The notes: generated from the sequence alone by a model not told the origin. A stretch of 52,806 nt of DNA from an uncultured Pelagibacteraceae bacterium (GCA_902582605.1 CACHSP010000006.1:1-52806), one strand, 5' to 3'. Numbered from the stretch's first letter, positions 16,765 through 26,308 are shown. Made by a program: numbers and translations.

Positions 16765-18138
16765 CTAATTTAGATCGAATATCTTGCCAGGATTCATTAT
16801 ATTATTTTGATCAATGCTCCTCTTAATCAATTTCATTAATGGAATGTTGTCAGCATGTTCTTTTAAAAGATATTCTTTTTTATGTAATCCAACTCCATGT
16901 TCTCCGGTGATTGTACCTTTCAATTCAAGCGCTTTATTAATTAATAAGTCGTTAAATTCTCTTATCTTTTTATATGTCTCTTTGTTTTCAGGGTCAAAAG
17001 GCAAAAGCACATGAAAATTTCCGTCGCCCAAATGACCTACCATCGGAGCTCTTAATCCAAATTTTTTTGCTTGCTCTTCTGCGTAATTTACACATTCAGT
17101 TATATTTGAAATTGGTAAACACACATCAGTCGAATAAACTCTTCCATTATTTATCAATGCTTTAACAGAATAGTAAACATCCCATCGTGCTTTCCAAAGC
17201 TTATTCCTCTCTTCTAAATCTTTTGCCCATTTAAAAGAACTTCCATTATTATCTTTCGATATTTCCTCAACAATTCTAATATTTTCATTATTAGATGCCT
17301 CGGATCCATGAAACTCAAAAAATAAAGTTGGCACTGCTTCAATATCTTTCAACTTAGAGTAATTAATACTGATACCCATTTGATCTTTGTTTAGCATCTC
17401 AATTCTAGCGATCGGGACTCCATATTGAATAACTTGTTGAGCAGTTTGAACTGCATTTTCTAAAGTTGGGAAATGACAAACTGCAGACATAATGCTCTCT
17501 GGGATTGGTGATAATCTTAATTGAACTTCTGTAATTATTCCTAACGTTCCCTCTGAACCTATAAATAAATTGGTTAAATTATAACCTGCTGATGTTTTTT
17601 TAGTTCTGCTACCAGTATTTATAATATCTCCATTAGGCAAAACTACTGTGAGTCCACTGATTACAGTTTTCATTGTTCCATATTTCACAGCCATTGTCCC
17701 TGAAGCTGATGTTGAGGCCATTCCTCCAATTGCTGCATTGGCACCAGGATCAATCGGAAAAAAAACTCCGTCTTCTCTCAAATAATCATTTAATTGCTCT
17801 TTAGTTACACATGCCTGAACTCGACAATCAAAGTCCTCAACATTTACGCTTAAAATTTTATTCATTTTTTCAAGACATATAGTTATGCCTTTTTCATTAC
17901 CGACAACATTACCTTCTAAGGATGTTCCTGTTCCAAAAGGTACAACAGGAATTTTGTGCTCATTACATAAACGGAGCACTTTAGAGACCTCTTCATTTGT
18001 TTCAGGAAAAACTACAGCTTTAGACAAAACGGGATCATAAGTATCCTCACCTCTAGCATAATTTGCTCTTGTTGACTCAGAGGTAGAAAATCTTCCATTA
18101 AAAATTTTTTTAAACTCTGCTTGGACTTGCTCGTTCAT
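16765..18138 (-). CDS. FAD-linked 2-hydroxyacid oxidase (GlcD/D-lactate dehydrogenase type)
   Basis: PCMH-type flavoprotein of 457 residues. The FAD-binding part holds PVVPFGTGTSLEGNV and DPGANAAIGGMAS, and the C-terminal FAD-oxidase domain has HLGDGNFHVLLPFD and GTITGEHGVGLHKK, whose metal-binding histidines match GlcD and mitochondrial Dld. It probably oxidises D-lactate, glycolate or another D-2-hydroxy acid and passes electrons to the respiratory chain. No glcE or glcF lies beside it, so a stand-alone dehydrogenase is more likely than glycolate oxidase. Part of the hydroxy-acid module. Confidence 0.9.
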   Translation of the reverse strand: MNEQVQAEFKKIFNGRFSTSESTRANYARGEDTYDPVLSKAVVFPETNEEVSKVLRLCNEHKIPVVPFGTGTSLEGNVVGNEKGITICLEKMNKILSVNVEDFDCRVQACVTKEQLNDYLREDGVFFPIDPGANAAIGGMASTSASGTMAVKYGTMKTVISGLTVVLPNGDIINTGSRTKKTSAGYNLTNLFIGSEGTLGIITEVQLRLSPIPESIMSAVCHFPTLENAVQTAQQVIQYGVPIARIEMLNKDQMGISINYSKLKDIEAVPTLFFEFHGSEASNNENIRIVEEISKDNNGSSFKWAKDLEERNKLWKARWDVYYSVKALINNGRVYSTDVCLPISNITECVNYAEEQAKKFGLRAPMVGHLGDGNFHVLLPFDPENKETYKKIREFNDLLINKALELKGTITGEHGVGLHKKEYLLKEHADNIPLMKLIKRSIDQNNIMNPGKIFDLN

Positions 18139-18176
18139 TAAAAGAATATTAGTAAAAATTTTATCAAAAATACAGC

Positions 18177-19343
18177 TTATTTAGTAAGCATTTTCTTTAT
18201 GTTTTCTAAAGCCTGTTGAATGTTATCTCTTGATGCTGCAAAACTAAATCTCACGTAATCATTACAAGTTTTACCAAAGGCTGTTCCTGGCACTATTGCT
18301 ACTCCAGCCTCATGCATTGCTTTTTTACAGAATTCAGATCCATTCATTCCTGTACCAATGACTTTTGGGAATGCATAAAAGGCTCCTCCAGGTAAACTAC
18401 ACTCCACTCCTGGTAGATCATTTAATCCCTGATGAATTAAATTTCTTCTCAAAGTAAACTTATCTAACATGTCTTTGATTGAGTCATCGGGGCCATCTAA
18501 TGCAGCAATACCAGCATATTGTGCAGCAGCATTTACACATGATACACTATTAATCAATAATTTATTTACGTGCTCAATAAGTTCTTTAGGCCAATAACTC
18601 CAACCTAATCTCCATCCCGTCATCGAATAAGCTTTGCTCCAACCCTCTAATACAATTAACCTATCTTTTAAATTTGGATAATGGAAAAAAGAAGGCATTT
18701 CTTTGTAGTCAAAAATTTGTCTACTATAAATTTCATCACTTAAAATAGTAACATGAGGATGTTTTTCTAACTCCTTTGCAAAATAGTCAATTACAGGTTT
18801 CTCAACAAAACTTCCTGTTGGATTGTTTGGATTTATTAAAATCAGTAATCTAGTTTTTTTAGTTATAAGAGATAAAATTTTATCTGGATCAAATTTAAGA
18901 TCTTTATCTTCAGTTAAATCATAAGGCACAGACGTTGAACCTGTATAATTAATCATGGACTCATATATTGGAAATGCAGGTGTAGGATGGATTATTTCTA
19001 CTCCCGGTTCTCCGTAACATTGTATCGCGTAACTCATTGTAGGTTTTCCGCCTGGCATGATTAAAATTCTTTCAGGATCAATCTCGGCTTTATAACGTTT
19101 CTTAATCCATCTTGTTACAGCTTGTCGACACTCAGGAATTCCATTTGACATCACGTATCCATGGTGACCATCATCCAAAGCTTTTTTTGCCGCTTCAACA
19201 ACATGTTTAGGTGTTTTAAAATCTGGTTGTCCTAGACCTAAATGGATCATCGGTTTGCCTTGAGCTTCTAATTTTTTTGCTTCTGCTAATACCGAAAAAG
19301 CAGACTCTGTTCCTAATCTATCTAAACTCTTTGCTAGTTCCAT
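18177..19343 (-). CDS. Class I/II PLP aminotransferase
   Basis: Fold-type I aminotransferase of 388 residues, aspartate-aminotransferase-like subfamily. Features are GLGQPDFKTP, NPNNPTGSF (substrate and PLP contacts), LSDEIYSRQIF with the PLP-phenol Asp/Tyr, EGWSKAYSMTGWRLGW with the Schiff-base lysine, and the C-terminal YVRFSFAA arginine. It lies five bases after an FMN hydroxy-acid oxidase gene and would fit as the enzyme that aminates the keto acid made by the oxidases. That role is inference; the family handles aspartate, alanine and aromatic substrates. Confidence 0.9.
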   Translation of the reverse strand: MELAKSLDRLGTESAFSVLAEAKKLEAQGKPMIHLGLGQPDFKTPKHVVEAAKKALDDGHHGYVMSNGIPECRQAVTRWIKKRYKAEIDPERILIMPGGKPTMSYAIQCYGEPGVEIIHPTPAFPIYESMINYTGSTSVPYDLTEDKDLKFDPDKILSLITKKTRLLILINPNNPTGSFVEKPVIDYFAKELEKHPHVTILSDEIYSRQIFDYKEMPSFFHYPNLKDRLIVLEGWSKAYSMTGWRLGWSYWPKELIEHVNKLLINSVSCVNAAAQYAGIAALDGPDDSIKDMLDKFTLRRNLIHQGLNDLPGVECSLPGGAFYAFPKVIGTGMNGSEFCKKAMHEAGVAIVPGTAFGKTCNDYVRFSFAASRDNIQQALENIKKMLTK

Positions 19344-19348
19344 AACTT

Positions 19349-20512
19349 TTATATTTTATTAGAAGTTCTATAAATTAATTTTGAACTATTCAACTCTTTT
19401 AGGTTCTTACATCCCATTAAAACCATATTTCTATTGATTTCCTCGTGCATATTTTTAAGCAAATGCTCAACACCTTGTTGTCCCCCTGCGGCTAAAGAGA
19501 ACAAAAACATTTTACCAAAACTACAGGCTTTTGCACCTGCAGCGATCGCTTTTAATACATGAGTTCCTCTTCTAACTCCCCCGTCTAATATGATTTCCAA
19601 TTTATCTCCAACTGCATCTGAGATTGCTTTGACTTGATCGAATGGCGATCTTGATCCATCAAGTTGTCTGCCACCATGATTTGAAATCATGATTGCCGTA
19701 CAACCAATATCTATTGCTCTTTTCGCATCTTCAACGGACATAACACCTTTAAGTGCAAAAGGTCCATTCCATTTCTTCACACAATATTCTGCGTCCTTCC
19801 AGTTCATTGCTGGATCGTATTGTTCATTAATGTACTCTATAACTGATTTTGCAATATTGGTGCCCTTATCTGTTTTTGTAGCCACATTTGCTAATTTAAA
19901 TTTCCCATGTGTAAGATAATTAAATACCCAACTAGGATGAAGAGCAAAACTCATTAAACTTTGTAAAGTTAACTTTGGAGGGGTTGTAAAACCTGTTCTA
20001 TGATCTCTTTCTCTGTTACCTGCTACTAAAGTATCTACAGTTAAACACATTCCATCAAATCCTGATCTTCTACAACGATCAATTAAATCATCAGTGATTG
20101 ATTGATCTTTGTGAACATAAAGTTGAAATAACTTTGGTCCACCTGAAATATTTGAAATTTCTTCTATAGTGTTATTTGCCATCGTAGACATACTATAAAA
20201 TGTTCCAAACTTATCAGCTGCTCTAGCAGATGCTTTGTCACCGTCATGATGATAAAGTCTCTGCATGGCACATGGTGATAAAAAGAGTGGCATATCAATT
20301 TTTTTTCCGAAAATAGTTGTTGAGAGATCTGGTTTTCCGACGCTTGCTAAAATATTAGGAACTAAATCGCATTCATCAAAAGATTTTGTATTTCTTTTGA
20401 GTGTTATTTCATCATCTGCACCACCATCAATATAATGAAATATTGGTGAAGGTAATTTTTTTTTTGCAAGTTTTCTAAAATCGTCAAAATTATAACAATT
20501 TTGTAAACTCAC
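19349..20512 (-). CDS. FMN-dependent alpha-hydroxy-acid oxidase (LldD-like), second copy
   Basis: FMN TIM-barrel enzyme of the L-lactate dehydrogenase/glycolate oxidase family (387 residues). The N-terminal YIDGGADDEITL, SPCAMQRLYHHDGD, the active-site ISNHGGRQLDGSRSP carrying the catalytic His and Arg, and ILDGGVRRGTHVLKA for phosphate binding are all present. The segment GGVRRGTHV replaces the more common RSGxDV form. Its start overlaps the stop of the upstream paralogue by one base; the two proteins share almost every motif and arose by tandem duplication. Confidence 0.92.
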   Translation of the reverse strand: MSLQNCYNFDDFRKLAKKKLPSPIFHYIDGGADDEITLKRNTKSFDECDLVPNILASVGKPDLSTTIFGKKIDMPLFLSPCAMQRLYHHDGDKASARAADKFGTFYSMSTMANNTIEEISNISGGPKLFQLYVHKDQSITDDLIDRCRRSGFDGMCLTVDTLVAGNRERDHRTGFTTPPKLTLQSLMSFALHPSWVFNYLTHGKFKLANVATKTDKGTNIAKSVIEYINEQYDPAMNWKDAEYCVKKWNGPFALKGVMSVEDAKRAIDIGCTAIMISNHGGRQLDGSRSPFDQVKAISDAVGDKLEIILDGGVRRGTHVLKAIAAGAKACSFGKMFLFSLAAGGQQGVEHLLKNMHEEINRNMVLMGCKNLKELNSSKLIYRTSNKI

Positions 20513-21669
20513 TATTTTCTAAATCTAAGATTATTTCTATTAAGATCTGAAATTTTTGTACATCCCATGAGCTTCATATCTCTAACTAACTCAGATTTAT
20601 ACAACTCAAGAGCTCTTTCGACGCCTGGTTGGCCTGCTGCTGCAAGCGCATAAAGATAAAGTCTTCCACCAGAACATGCTTTTGCACCAAGAGATAATGC
20701 TTTAAGCATATGTGTTCCTCTATGAATTCCTCCTTCACATATAACATCAAGTTTATCTCCAACTGCATCAACAATTTCTGCGAGCTGATCAAATGGTGAT
20801 CTCGATCCATCAAGTTGTCTGCCACCATGATTTGAAACCATTATACCAGTACATCCAATATCAACTGCTTTTTTAGCATCTTCTACACTCATTATTCCTT
20901 TAAGTGCAAAATGACCTCCCCATTGAGAACAAAGTTTTTCAGCATCTTTCCAATTCATAGATTGATCTAACATTGTTGAAAAATAATTGCCTATGGAAGA
21001 GTTTGTGCTTGTACCTTCTTTTACAAAGTCTTGGAGGTGAGGTAATTCAAATTTACCTTTTGTTAAATAATTTATTCCCCACATTGGTTTAGTCGCAAAA
21101 CTAAATAAGCTTGATAGTGTCAACTTTGGTGGAGAAGTAAAACCAGTTCTTAAATCTCTTTCACGATTTCCTCCTGTAATGGTATCAACAGTTAGAGCCA
21201 TAACATCAAAATTAGCAGCCTTAGCTCGCTCTAAACATGAGTCATTTAAACCTCTATCTTTGTGAAAATAAAACTGAAACATTTTAGGTGTATCAATCAA
21301 CGAGGATATTTCCTCTACGCTAACTGTCGCTAATGCAGAAACACCAAACATTGTATTAAATTTTTTAGCTGCTTTTCCAACTGCTCTTTCACCATCATAA
21401 TGAAAAAGTCTTTGTAATGCTGTTGGTGAAAGATAAAATGGTAAATCTAACTTTTTTCCAAAAATTGTTGTGGACAAATCTACATTCTCAACACCTCTTA
21501 AAACATTTGGAACTAAATCTACATCGTCAAAGGCACTAGTATTCCTAGCATATGTAATCTCATCATCAGCTGCGCCGTCAATATAATGAAAAATAGGAGA
21601 TGGAAGCTTTAGCTTAGCAAGTTTTCTAAAATCACCAAAGTTGTGACAATCTTTTAATCTCATTATCAT
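20512..21669 (-). CDS. FMN-dependent alpha-hydroxy-acid oxidase (LldD-like), first copy
   Basis: Paralogue of the following gene, 385 residues. It has YIDGAADDEITYARN, SPTALQRLFHYDGE, VSNHGGRQLDGSRSP with catalytic His/Arg, and EGGIHRGTHMLKAL. It is predicted to oxidise an L-2-hydroxy acid to the 2-keto acid at the cytoplasmic membrane face. The two copies differ in the substrate loop (KFELPHL versus KFKLANV region) and near the phosphate site (GGIHRG versus GGVRRG), so they may prefer different chain lengths. Start could be M1 or M3 (MRLKDC). It follows pagL by 10 bases. Confidence 0.92.
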   Translation of the reverse strand: MIMRLKDCHNFGDFRKLAKLKLPSPIFHYIDGAADDEITYARNTSAFDDVDLVPNVLRGVENVDLSTTIFGKKLDLPFYLSPTALQRLFHYDGERAVGKAAKKFNTMFGVSALATVSVEEISSLIDTPKMFQFYFHKDRGLNDSCLERAKAANFDVMALTVDTITGGNRERDLRTGFTSPPKLTLSSLFSFATKPMWGINYLTKGKFELPHLQDFVKEGTSTNSSIGNYFSTMLDQSMNWKDAEKLCSQWGGHFALKGIMSVEDAKKAVDIGCTGIMVSNHGGRQLDGSRSPFDQLAEIVDAVGDKLDVICEGGIHRGTHMLKALSLGAKACSGGRLYLYALAAAGQPGVERALELYKSELVRDMKLMGCTKISDLNRNNLRFRK

Positions 21670-21679
21670 AAAGTGTTTT

Positions 21680-22195
21680 TTAAAAGGTTTTTAGAAAATT
21701 AAACATATAACTATTTGCCCCAGGATTTTTATCCCCTAAACTTGCATTGGATAAATGATTATATGAAAAACCTAATTGGCTATTTTGGAATAAATCTAAA
21801 GAAATCTGAACTTCACTTTTAAATTCTAACAAATGTCCAAGATCTTTGCCGTCTCCTTTATTATAAAGACCCGGGGTAAAACTCGGTATTATGTTTAATG
21901 CTCCTAATGAATATTGAGCCTGCACACCAGTATACAGATAAGCAGCACTATCAGCAGTAAACATAAATCCTGTTATGGGAGATAGGTTGCCAAGAAAAGT
22001 ATCTCTATTTAAATCTGTATTTTGATGTTGAAATCCAATTAAAGCAGATCTCTTTCCATTATCACTAAAGTCAAACATCCCTGAATAAATATTAAACTTT
22101 GTATTATCATTACTTATTTGAGTATCTTCTGCAATAATTGAAGAAGAAATTAAAAAAGACAATATTACCAAGTAACAAATTCTTAGATAATTCAT
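21680..22195 (-). CDS. pagL: PagL-like lipid A 3-O-deacylase
   Basis: Outer-membrane beta-barrel of 171 residues with a signal peptide (first about 22 residues, ending SSIIAE). The C-terminal motif FSYNHLSNASLGDKNPG carries the His and Ser of the PagL active site, and the protein ends in an aromatic residue (Phe), as outer-membrane barrels do. PagL removes a 3-linked acyl chain from lipid A. Its ATG overlaps the ccmH stop (ATGA), an unexpected partner, and it precedes the hydroxy-acid oxidases. Confidence 0.8.
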   Translation of the reverse strand: MNYLRICYLVILSFLISSSIIAEDTQISNDNTKFNIYSGMFDFSDNGKRSALIGFQHQNTDLNRDTFLGNLSPITGFMFTADSAAYLYTGVQAQYSLGALNIIPSFTPGLYNKGDGKDLGHLLEFKSEVQISLDLFQNSQLGFSYNHLSNASLGDKNPGANSYMFNFLKTF

Positions 22196-22563
22196 AATTT
22201 TTTTTTATTTAATATAACTTTCTTGAGTATTATTGCACCACCAAATACAAACATCAATATAGGTAATACCCAAAGAAAATAGGTATTTTTACTGAATCCT
22301 GGATCATACAGAATCCAATCTCCATATTTATTTTTAAGATAATCATAAATTTGTTTTTCGTCTAATCCTTCATTTAATTTTTTTTCTACTAAAATTTTTA
22401 GACTATTAGCAAATTCAGAATCTGAATCATACACTGATTGTCCTTGACAAATTAAACATCTTAAATTTTTTGTTATTTCAATTTCTAAGTTTTTAGCTTT
22501 TAAATCGGAAGAAAAACAATAAATCAAAAAAATCAAAGAAACTAAAAATTTTAAAATATTCAT
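22192..22563 (-). CDS. ccmH: Cytochrome c maturation protein CcmH
   Basis: Thiol reductant of apocytochrome c, 123 residues. It has a signal peptide, the redox motif RCLICQGQSV (CxxC) followed by ANSLKILV and YGDWILYDPGF, and a C-terminal membrane helix with a short lysine-rich tail. This is the short CcmH/CycL form without the CcmI-like TPR domain. It overlaps ccmG by four bases and pagL by four bases. Confidence 0.94.
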   Translation of the reverse strand: MNILKFLVSLIFLIYCFSSDLKAKNLEIEITKNLRCLICQGQSVYDSDSEFANSLKILVEKKLNEGLDEKQIYDYLKNKYGDWILYDPGFSKNTYFLWVLPILMFVFGGAIILKKVILNKKKL

Positions 22564-23078
22564 TGTGTCAATTCTTTTATCTCAAAAAGTAATTTTTCAT
22601 TCAATGGACCAATTATTTTTTTTATTATTTTATTGTTTTGAATTAGAAAGGTTTCAGGTACCCCATATGCACCCCATTCAATTGCTATTGTACCATCATT
22701 ATCTAAAAAAATTAAGTCGTATGGATTATCTAAATTTATCAAAAAATTTTTTGCATTCTCAAAATTATCTTTATAGTTTTGACCAATAATTTTGATATTC
22801 TCTTTTTTACTTAAATCCATTAAATACTTATGTTCCTCTTTGCAAGGAACACACCACGAAGCCCAAATGTTTAATAAATAATAATCACTTCCTATAAATA
22901 TCTGATCTGAATTTATTTTGTCTTTTGAAAAAAACTCTTTTGCGTCAAAATTTGGAATTTTAATTTCTGATTTTATTGTAGGTGTATAAACATTTGTATT
23001 TTGTAAACCTTTGTAAAAAACAAAGAAAATTATTGAGAATGTAAAAATTAAAAATATTGGAAAAATTTTAGTTTTCAT
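22560..23078 (-). CDS. ccmG: Thiol:disulfide interchange protein CcmG/DsbE
   Basis: Membrane-anchored thioredoxin-fold protein of 172 residues that reduces apocytochrome c or CcmH in the periplasm. An N-terminal helix spans about residues 5-24. The active site is NIWASWCVPCKEEH, and the cis-Pro region is WGAYGVPETFLI. It overlaps ccmF by 11 bases and ccmH by four. Confidence 0.95.
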   Translation of the reverse strand: MKTKIFPIFLIFTFSIIFFVFYKGLQNTNVYTPTIKSEIKIPNFDAKEFFSKDKINSDQIFIGSDYYLLNIWASWCVPCKEEHKYLMDLSKKENIKIIGQNYKDNFENAKNFLINLDNPYDLIFLDNDGTIAIEWGAYGVPETFLIQNNKIIKKIIGPLNEKLLFEIKELTQ

Positions 23079-24945
23079 ATTTTTTTCTAATCAAAGATAA
23101 ACAGCCACTTAGGCACAATAGAATTGTGGAAATCCAAATCCAGATCATGAATGGCTTTACTTGATAACGAATATTAAAATAATCTTGATTTTGGACGTAA
23201 TTCATTGTCATAAATTTATCAGTGAATATATTAGTTTTGATGTCTGCTTCACTTGTAACAATATTTGGTTGATTATATATTCTAAGTTCAGGTTGCATAA
23301 CCTCAATTAATCCACTTTGATCCTCTACAATAAACTTACCTTTAATTGCTTTAAAATTTTGTTTATTTTCTTGCTCAATGCTCTCAAAATTAATCTTCAA
23401 ATTTTGAGCTTGGTAAGTTTCATTAATTTTTAAATTTGTAATAACTTCAGATGAAAAAATATTATTAAATAAAATACTAAGTATCAAAATGCTAAAACTA
23501 AAATGAGCAGTAATTTGCGACAGGTTTCTATATTTTCTGTGAAAAAAATCTCTAAGAGTTATAAAAAATAAATAAAAAGCTGCTGTAATTAGAATAGTAT
23601 TGTAAAGAAAATTAATATCTAAACTTCTAATTATCAATACTGATAAAATTAAAGAAATTGCAAAAAATGAAATTAAATAAATTTTGTCTTCAATATCTGA
23701 TTTAATCCACTTTAATTTAGGTCCTATTGCCATCGCTAACATAAATGGGATTAAAAATGGTAGGATCAATTTGTTAAAAAATGGTGGACCTACAGATATT
23801 TTTTGAGATGAAATAACCTCAAAAAATATTGGATAAATTGTTCCAATTAAAACAACAGATAAAAAATACATCATAAACCAATTATTAACTAGAATTGATG
23901 TTTCCTTACTTAATAAGTAGAAAGTTTTGGAATTGTTGTTTTCACTTTTATGAAAAATTAAAAATATAAAAAAAGATAAGAATATCAAAATAAATAAAAA
24001 TATTAGAATATACAAACCTCTCTCTGGATCATTAGCAAATGTATGGACAGAATTTAAAATACCTGATCGAACCAAAAAAGTACCACACATACTTAAGGTA
24101 AAAGTTGCAATTGATAACACAACAACCCACGAGGTAAGAATTAACTTTTTTTCTAAAACTAATACACAATGTAATAGTGTTGTTAATGCAAACCATGGCA
24201 TTAAAGATACATTTTCAACTGGATCCCAAAACCAAAAACCTCCCCATCCTAACTCGTAGTAAGCCCAAATGGATCCAAGTAAAATTCCTAAAGTTAAAAA
24301 AATCCAAGAAACTAAAACCCATTTTTTGATATGTGATGCCCATATTTTTGTAATATTATTGGAGCAAACTGCTGCTAGTGCTGAGGAAAAAATTATGGAA
24401 GTTCCAACATAGCCTAAATATAAAATCGGCGGGTGAATTGCTAATGCAGGATCTTGCAATATAGGGTTTAAACCTAATCCCTCTTTTGGAACTGGAAAAA
24501 CATGATTAAAAGGATTGGAGGTTTGTATTAGAAAAATAAAAAAACCAACTATTATTATCTGCTGGAATAATAAAGTTAAAATTTTATATTGTTTTGGTTG
24601 ATTTTTTGACCTCAGTAAAAAGACAAATATAAATAATGTTAAAACTAACAACCATAATAATAGACTACCCTCATGATTGCCCCAGGTCCCAGAGATTTTA
24701 TAAAACAACGGCTTAGTTGTGTGGGAATGATTAAAAACTGTCTCATTACTAAAATCTGAGTTAACAAAAGATAAAATTAAGCCTGAGAAGCTTATTATTA
24801 CAAATAAAAGTTGTAAGAATACTAAGAATATTACTTTAGTATCTAACTTCTGAGTATCATTAAAATTTTTAATTGAAAAAAATATAACTAAAATTGAAAC
24901 ACCGACACCAAAGATTAAAGAATAATATCCAATTAAACTCGACAA
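23068..24945 (-). CDS. ccmF: Heme lyase subunit CcmF
   Basis: Large polytopic membrane protein (625 residues) that attaches heme from CcmE to apocytochrome c. The tryptophan-rich periplasmic motif WGGFWFWDPVENVSLMPW is at about residues 234-251, with conserved histidines elsewhere (WGNHEGSLLLW, DPALAIHPPILYLGYVG). The C-terminus contains the periplasmic domain and a last helix. It starts one base after ccmE. Confidence 0.97.
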   Translation of the reverse strand: MSSLIGYYSLIFGVGVSILVIFFSIKNFNDTQKLDTKVIFLVFLQLLFVIISFSGLILSFVNSDFSNETVFNHSHTTKPLFYKISGTWGNHEGSLLLWLLVLTLFIFVFLLRSKNQPKQYKILTLLFQQIIIVGFFIFLIQTSNPFNHVFPVPKEGLGLNPILQDPALAIHPPILYLGYVGTSIIFSSALAAVCSNNITKIWASHIKKWVLVSWIFLTLGILLGSIWAYYELGWGGFWFWDPVENVSLMPWFALTTLLHCVLVLEKKLILTSWVVVLSIATFTLSMCGTFLVRSGILNSVHTFANDPERGLYILIFLFILIFLSFFIFLIFHKSENNNSKTFYLLSKETSILVNNWFMMYFLSVVLIGTIYPIFFEVISSQKISVGPPFFNKLILPFLIPFMLAMAIGPKLKWIKSDIEDKIYLISFFAISLILSVLIIRSLDINFLYNTILITAAFYLFFITLRDFFHRKYRNLSQITAHFSFSILILSILFNNIFSSEVITNLKINETYQAQNLKINFESIEQENKQNFKAIKGKFIVEDQSGLIEVMQPELRIYNQPNIVTSEADIKTNIFTDKFMTMNYVQNQDYFNIRYQVKPFMIWIWISTILLCLSGCLSLIRKKYEN

Positions 24946-24946
24946 T

Positions 24947-25366
24947 TTATTTCTCCTCTAAAGCAGCCTTTACTTCAGGAGGCATATAATTTTCATCATG
25001 TTTAGCTAAGATTTTCGTTGCTGAAAAAAAATTCTCATCTTTTAAAAATCCCTCCGCAACAACACCTTTACCTTCTTCAAAAAGATTGGGTATTAATCCT
25101 GAGTAAACAACATTAATTTCACTTTTAAAGTCTGTAATAACAAAACTTAATTCTTTATTTACAATAGAAATTGAGTCAGTTTTTACCATTCCTCCAATTC
25201 TAATCTTTTTCTGCTGCATTTCAGATAAAGTTTTTATTTCTGATGGAGATTTAAAATATACAACATTTTCCTCTAATGATTTTAGAATAAGGAATATCGT
25301 TAAACTTAATGTAACAGCAATTAAGAATATAAAAAAAAATCTTAGTTTAACTTTACGACCATACAT
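24947..25366 (-). CDS. ccmE: Heme chaperone CcmE
   Basis: Periplasmic heme carrier of 139 residues with an N-terminal membrane anchor (about residues 8-28) and an OB-fold domain. The heme-binding histidine is in [11 protein letters not shown] near residue 128, followed by the family tyrosine. Segments KIRIGGMV and [21 protein letters not shown] are typical. It lies between ccmD and ccmF. Confidence 0.96.
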   Translation of the reverse strand: MYGRKVKLRFFFIFLIAVTLSLTIFLILKSLEENVVYFKSPSEIKTLSEMQQKKIRIGGMVKTDSISIVNKELSFVITDFKSEINVVYSGLIPNLFEEGKGVVAEGFLKDENFFSATKILAKHDENYMPPEVKAALEEK

Positions 25367-25376
25367 GGTTTAAAAG

Positions 25377-25604
25377 TTAAATAGTTGAAGTGTTGGATAG
25401 AATCTCTCTATTAATTCTTTGTAGTCTAGCAGAGGCAGCTCTTTCAGAGTTTAGGTTTCCAAATTTAACAATAAACTTATTTTTTTCTCTTTCATATTGA
25501 TTTTTAATTACCAGATACAATGACATAAAACTTAAAAAAGTAAAAGCAAATGAACCCCAAACATAAATTCCATATCCGTCCATGTAAAAAATTTCACTTA
25601 TCAT
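25377..25604 (-). CDS. ccmD: Heme exporter accessory protein CcmD
   Basis: Small membrane protein (75 residues), one helix, that links CcmC to CcmE release. The opening MDGYGIYVWGSFAFTF with the helix and the following basic segment (KNQYEREKNKF) match CcmD. The coding sequence begins MISEIFYMDG; the family start may be the second Met. It overlaps ccmC by four bases. Confidence 0.88.
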   Translation of the reverse strand: MISEIFYMDGYGIYVWGSFAFTFLSFMSLYLVIKNQYEREKNKFIVKFGNLNSERAASARLQRINREILSNTSTI

Positions 25605-26308
25605 AATCTGTCTAAACCCTTATTTTTAATTTTTATCAGTTCTGTATTATATTTCATTAAAAAAATTAGCAATGAGAATAGGGCAAATGCCGCAGTCATA
25701 ATTAGTAAAGGAACGAGCATCGAAGAATGAATAGTAGATTTTGATAATATATTAATTGATGCTGGCTGATGAAGTGTGTTCCACCAGTCTACAGAATATT
25801 TAATTATAGGAACATTTATTATTCCTAAAATTGTAATAATTGAGGTTACCTTAAAAACTTGTTCTTTATCTTCATAAATTCTCCAAGCAATTAAATACAT
25901 CAAATAAAATAATGCCAATATTAACATAGATGTAATTCTGGCATCCCACGCCCACCATGTTCCCCACGTGGGCTTTCCCCAAATAGAACCTGTTACAAGA
26001 GCAATTAAATTAAAAACAAATCCTGACGGAGCTAAACTCTTTGAAATTAAAAAGAAATTTTTAATTTTAAATATATAGCCAACGATAGAAAGAATAGTAA
26101 TAGTAGAAAAGATACCTAGTGAGATCCATGCCGCGGGAACATGAACATACATTATTCTTACAGAGTGACTTTGTTTATAATCTTCTGGTGAGAGAATTAG
26201 AGCCTCAGTTAAACCTATAGAGACTACCAAAATAAATAATAATAAAACGTATTTTGGTGCTTTAGAAGTTATAGAAAAAATTCTATTAGGTTCTAGTAAT
26301 TGAAACAT
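25601..26308 (-). CDS. ccmC: Heme exporter protein CcmC
   Basis: Six-helix heme-handling protein of 235 residues. It carries the tryptophan-rich motif GTWWAWDARITSML, with conserved histidines in YVHVPAAW and DWWNTLHQPAS. It loads heme onto CcmE. It is the first gene of the ccm block here; ccmA and ccmB are not adjacent, so they must lie elsewhere in the genome. Confidence 0.95.
   Translation of the reverse strand: MFQLLEPNRIFSITSKAPKYVLLLFILVVSIGLTEALILSPEDYKQSHSVRIMYVHVPAAWISLGIFSTITILSIVGYIFKIKNFFLISKSLAPSGFVFNLIALVTGSIWGKPTWGTWWAWDARITSMLILALFYLMYLIAWRIYEDKEQVFKVTSIITILGIINVPIIKYSVDWWNTLHQPASINILSKSTIHSSMLVPLLIMTAAFALFSLLIFLMKYNTELIKIKNKGLDRL

Noticed and set aside
8647..26308. A horizontally acquired island covering the whole central block
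   Set aside because: No integrase, tRNA boundary, transposase or flanking repeat is seen, and base composition looks the same as the neighbours by eye.
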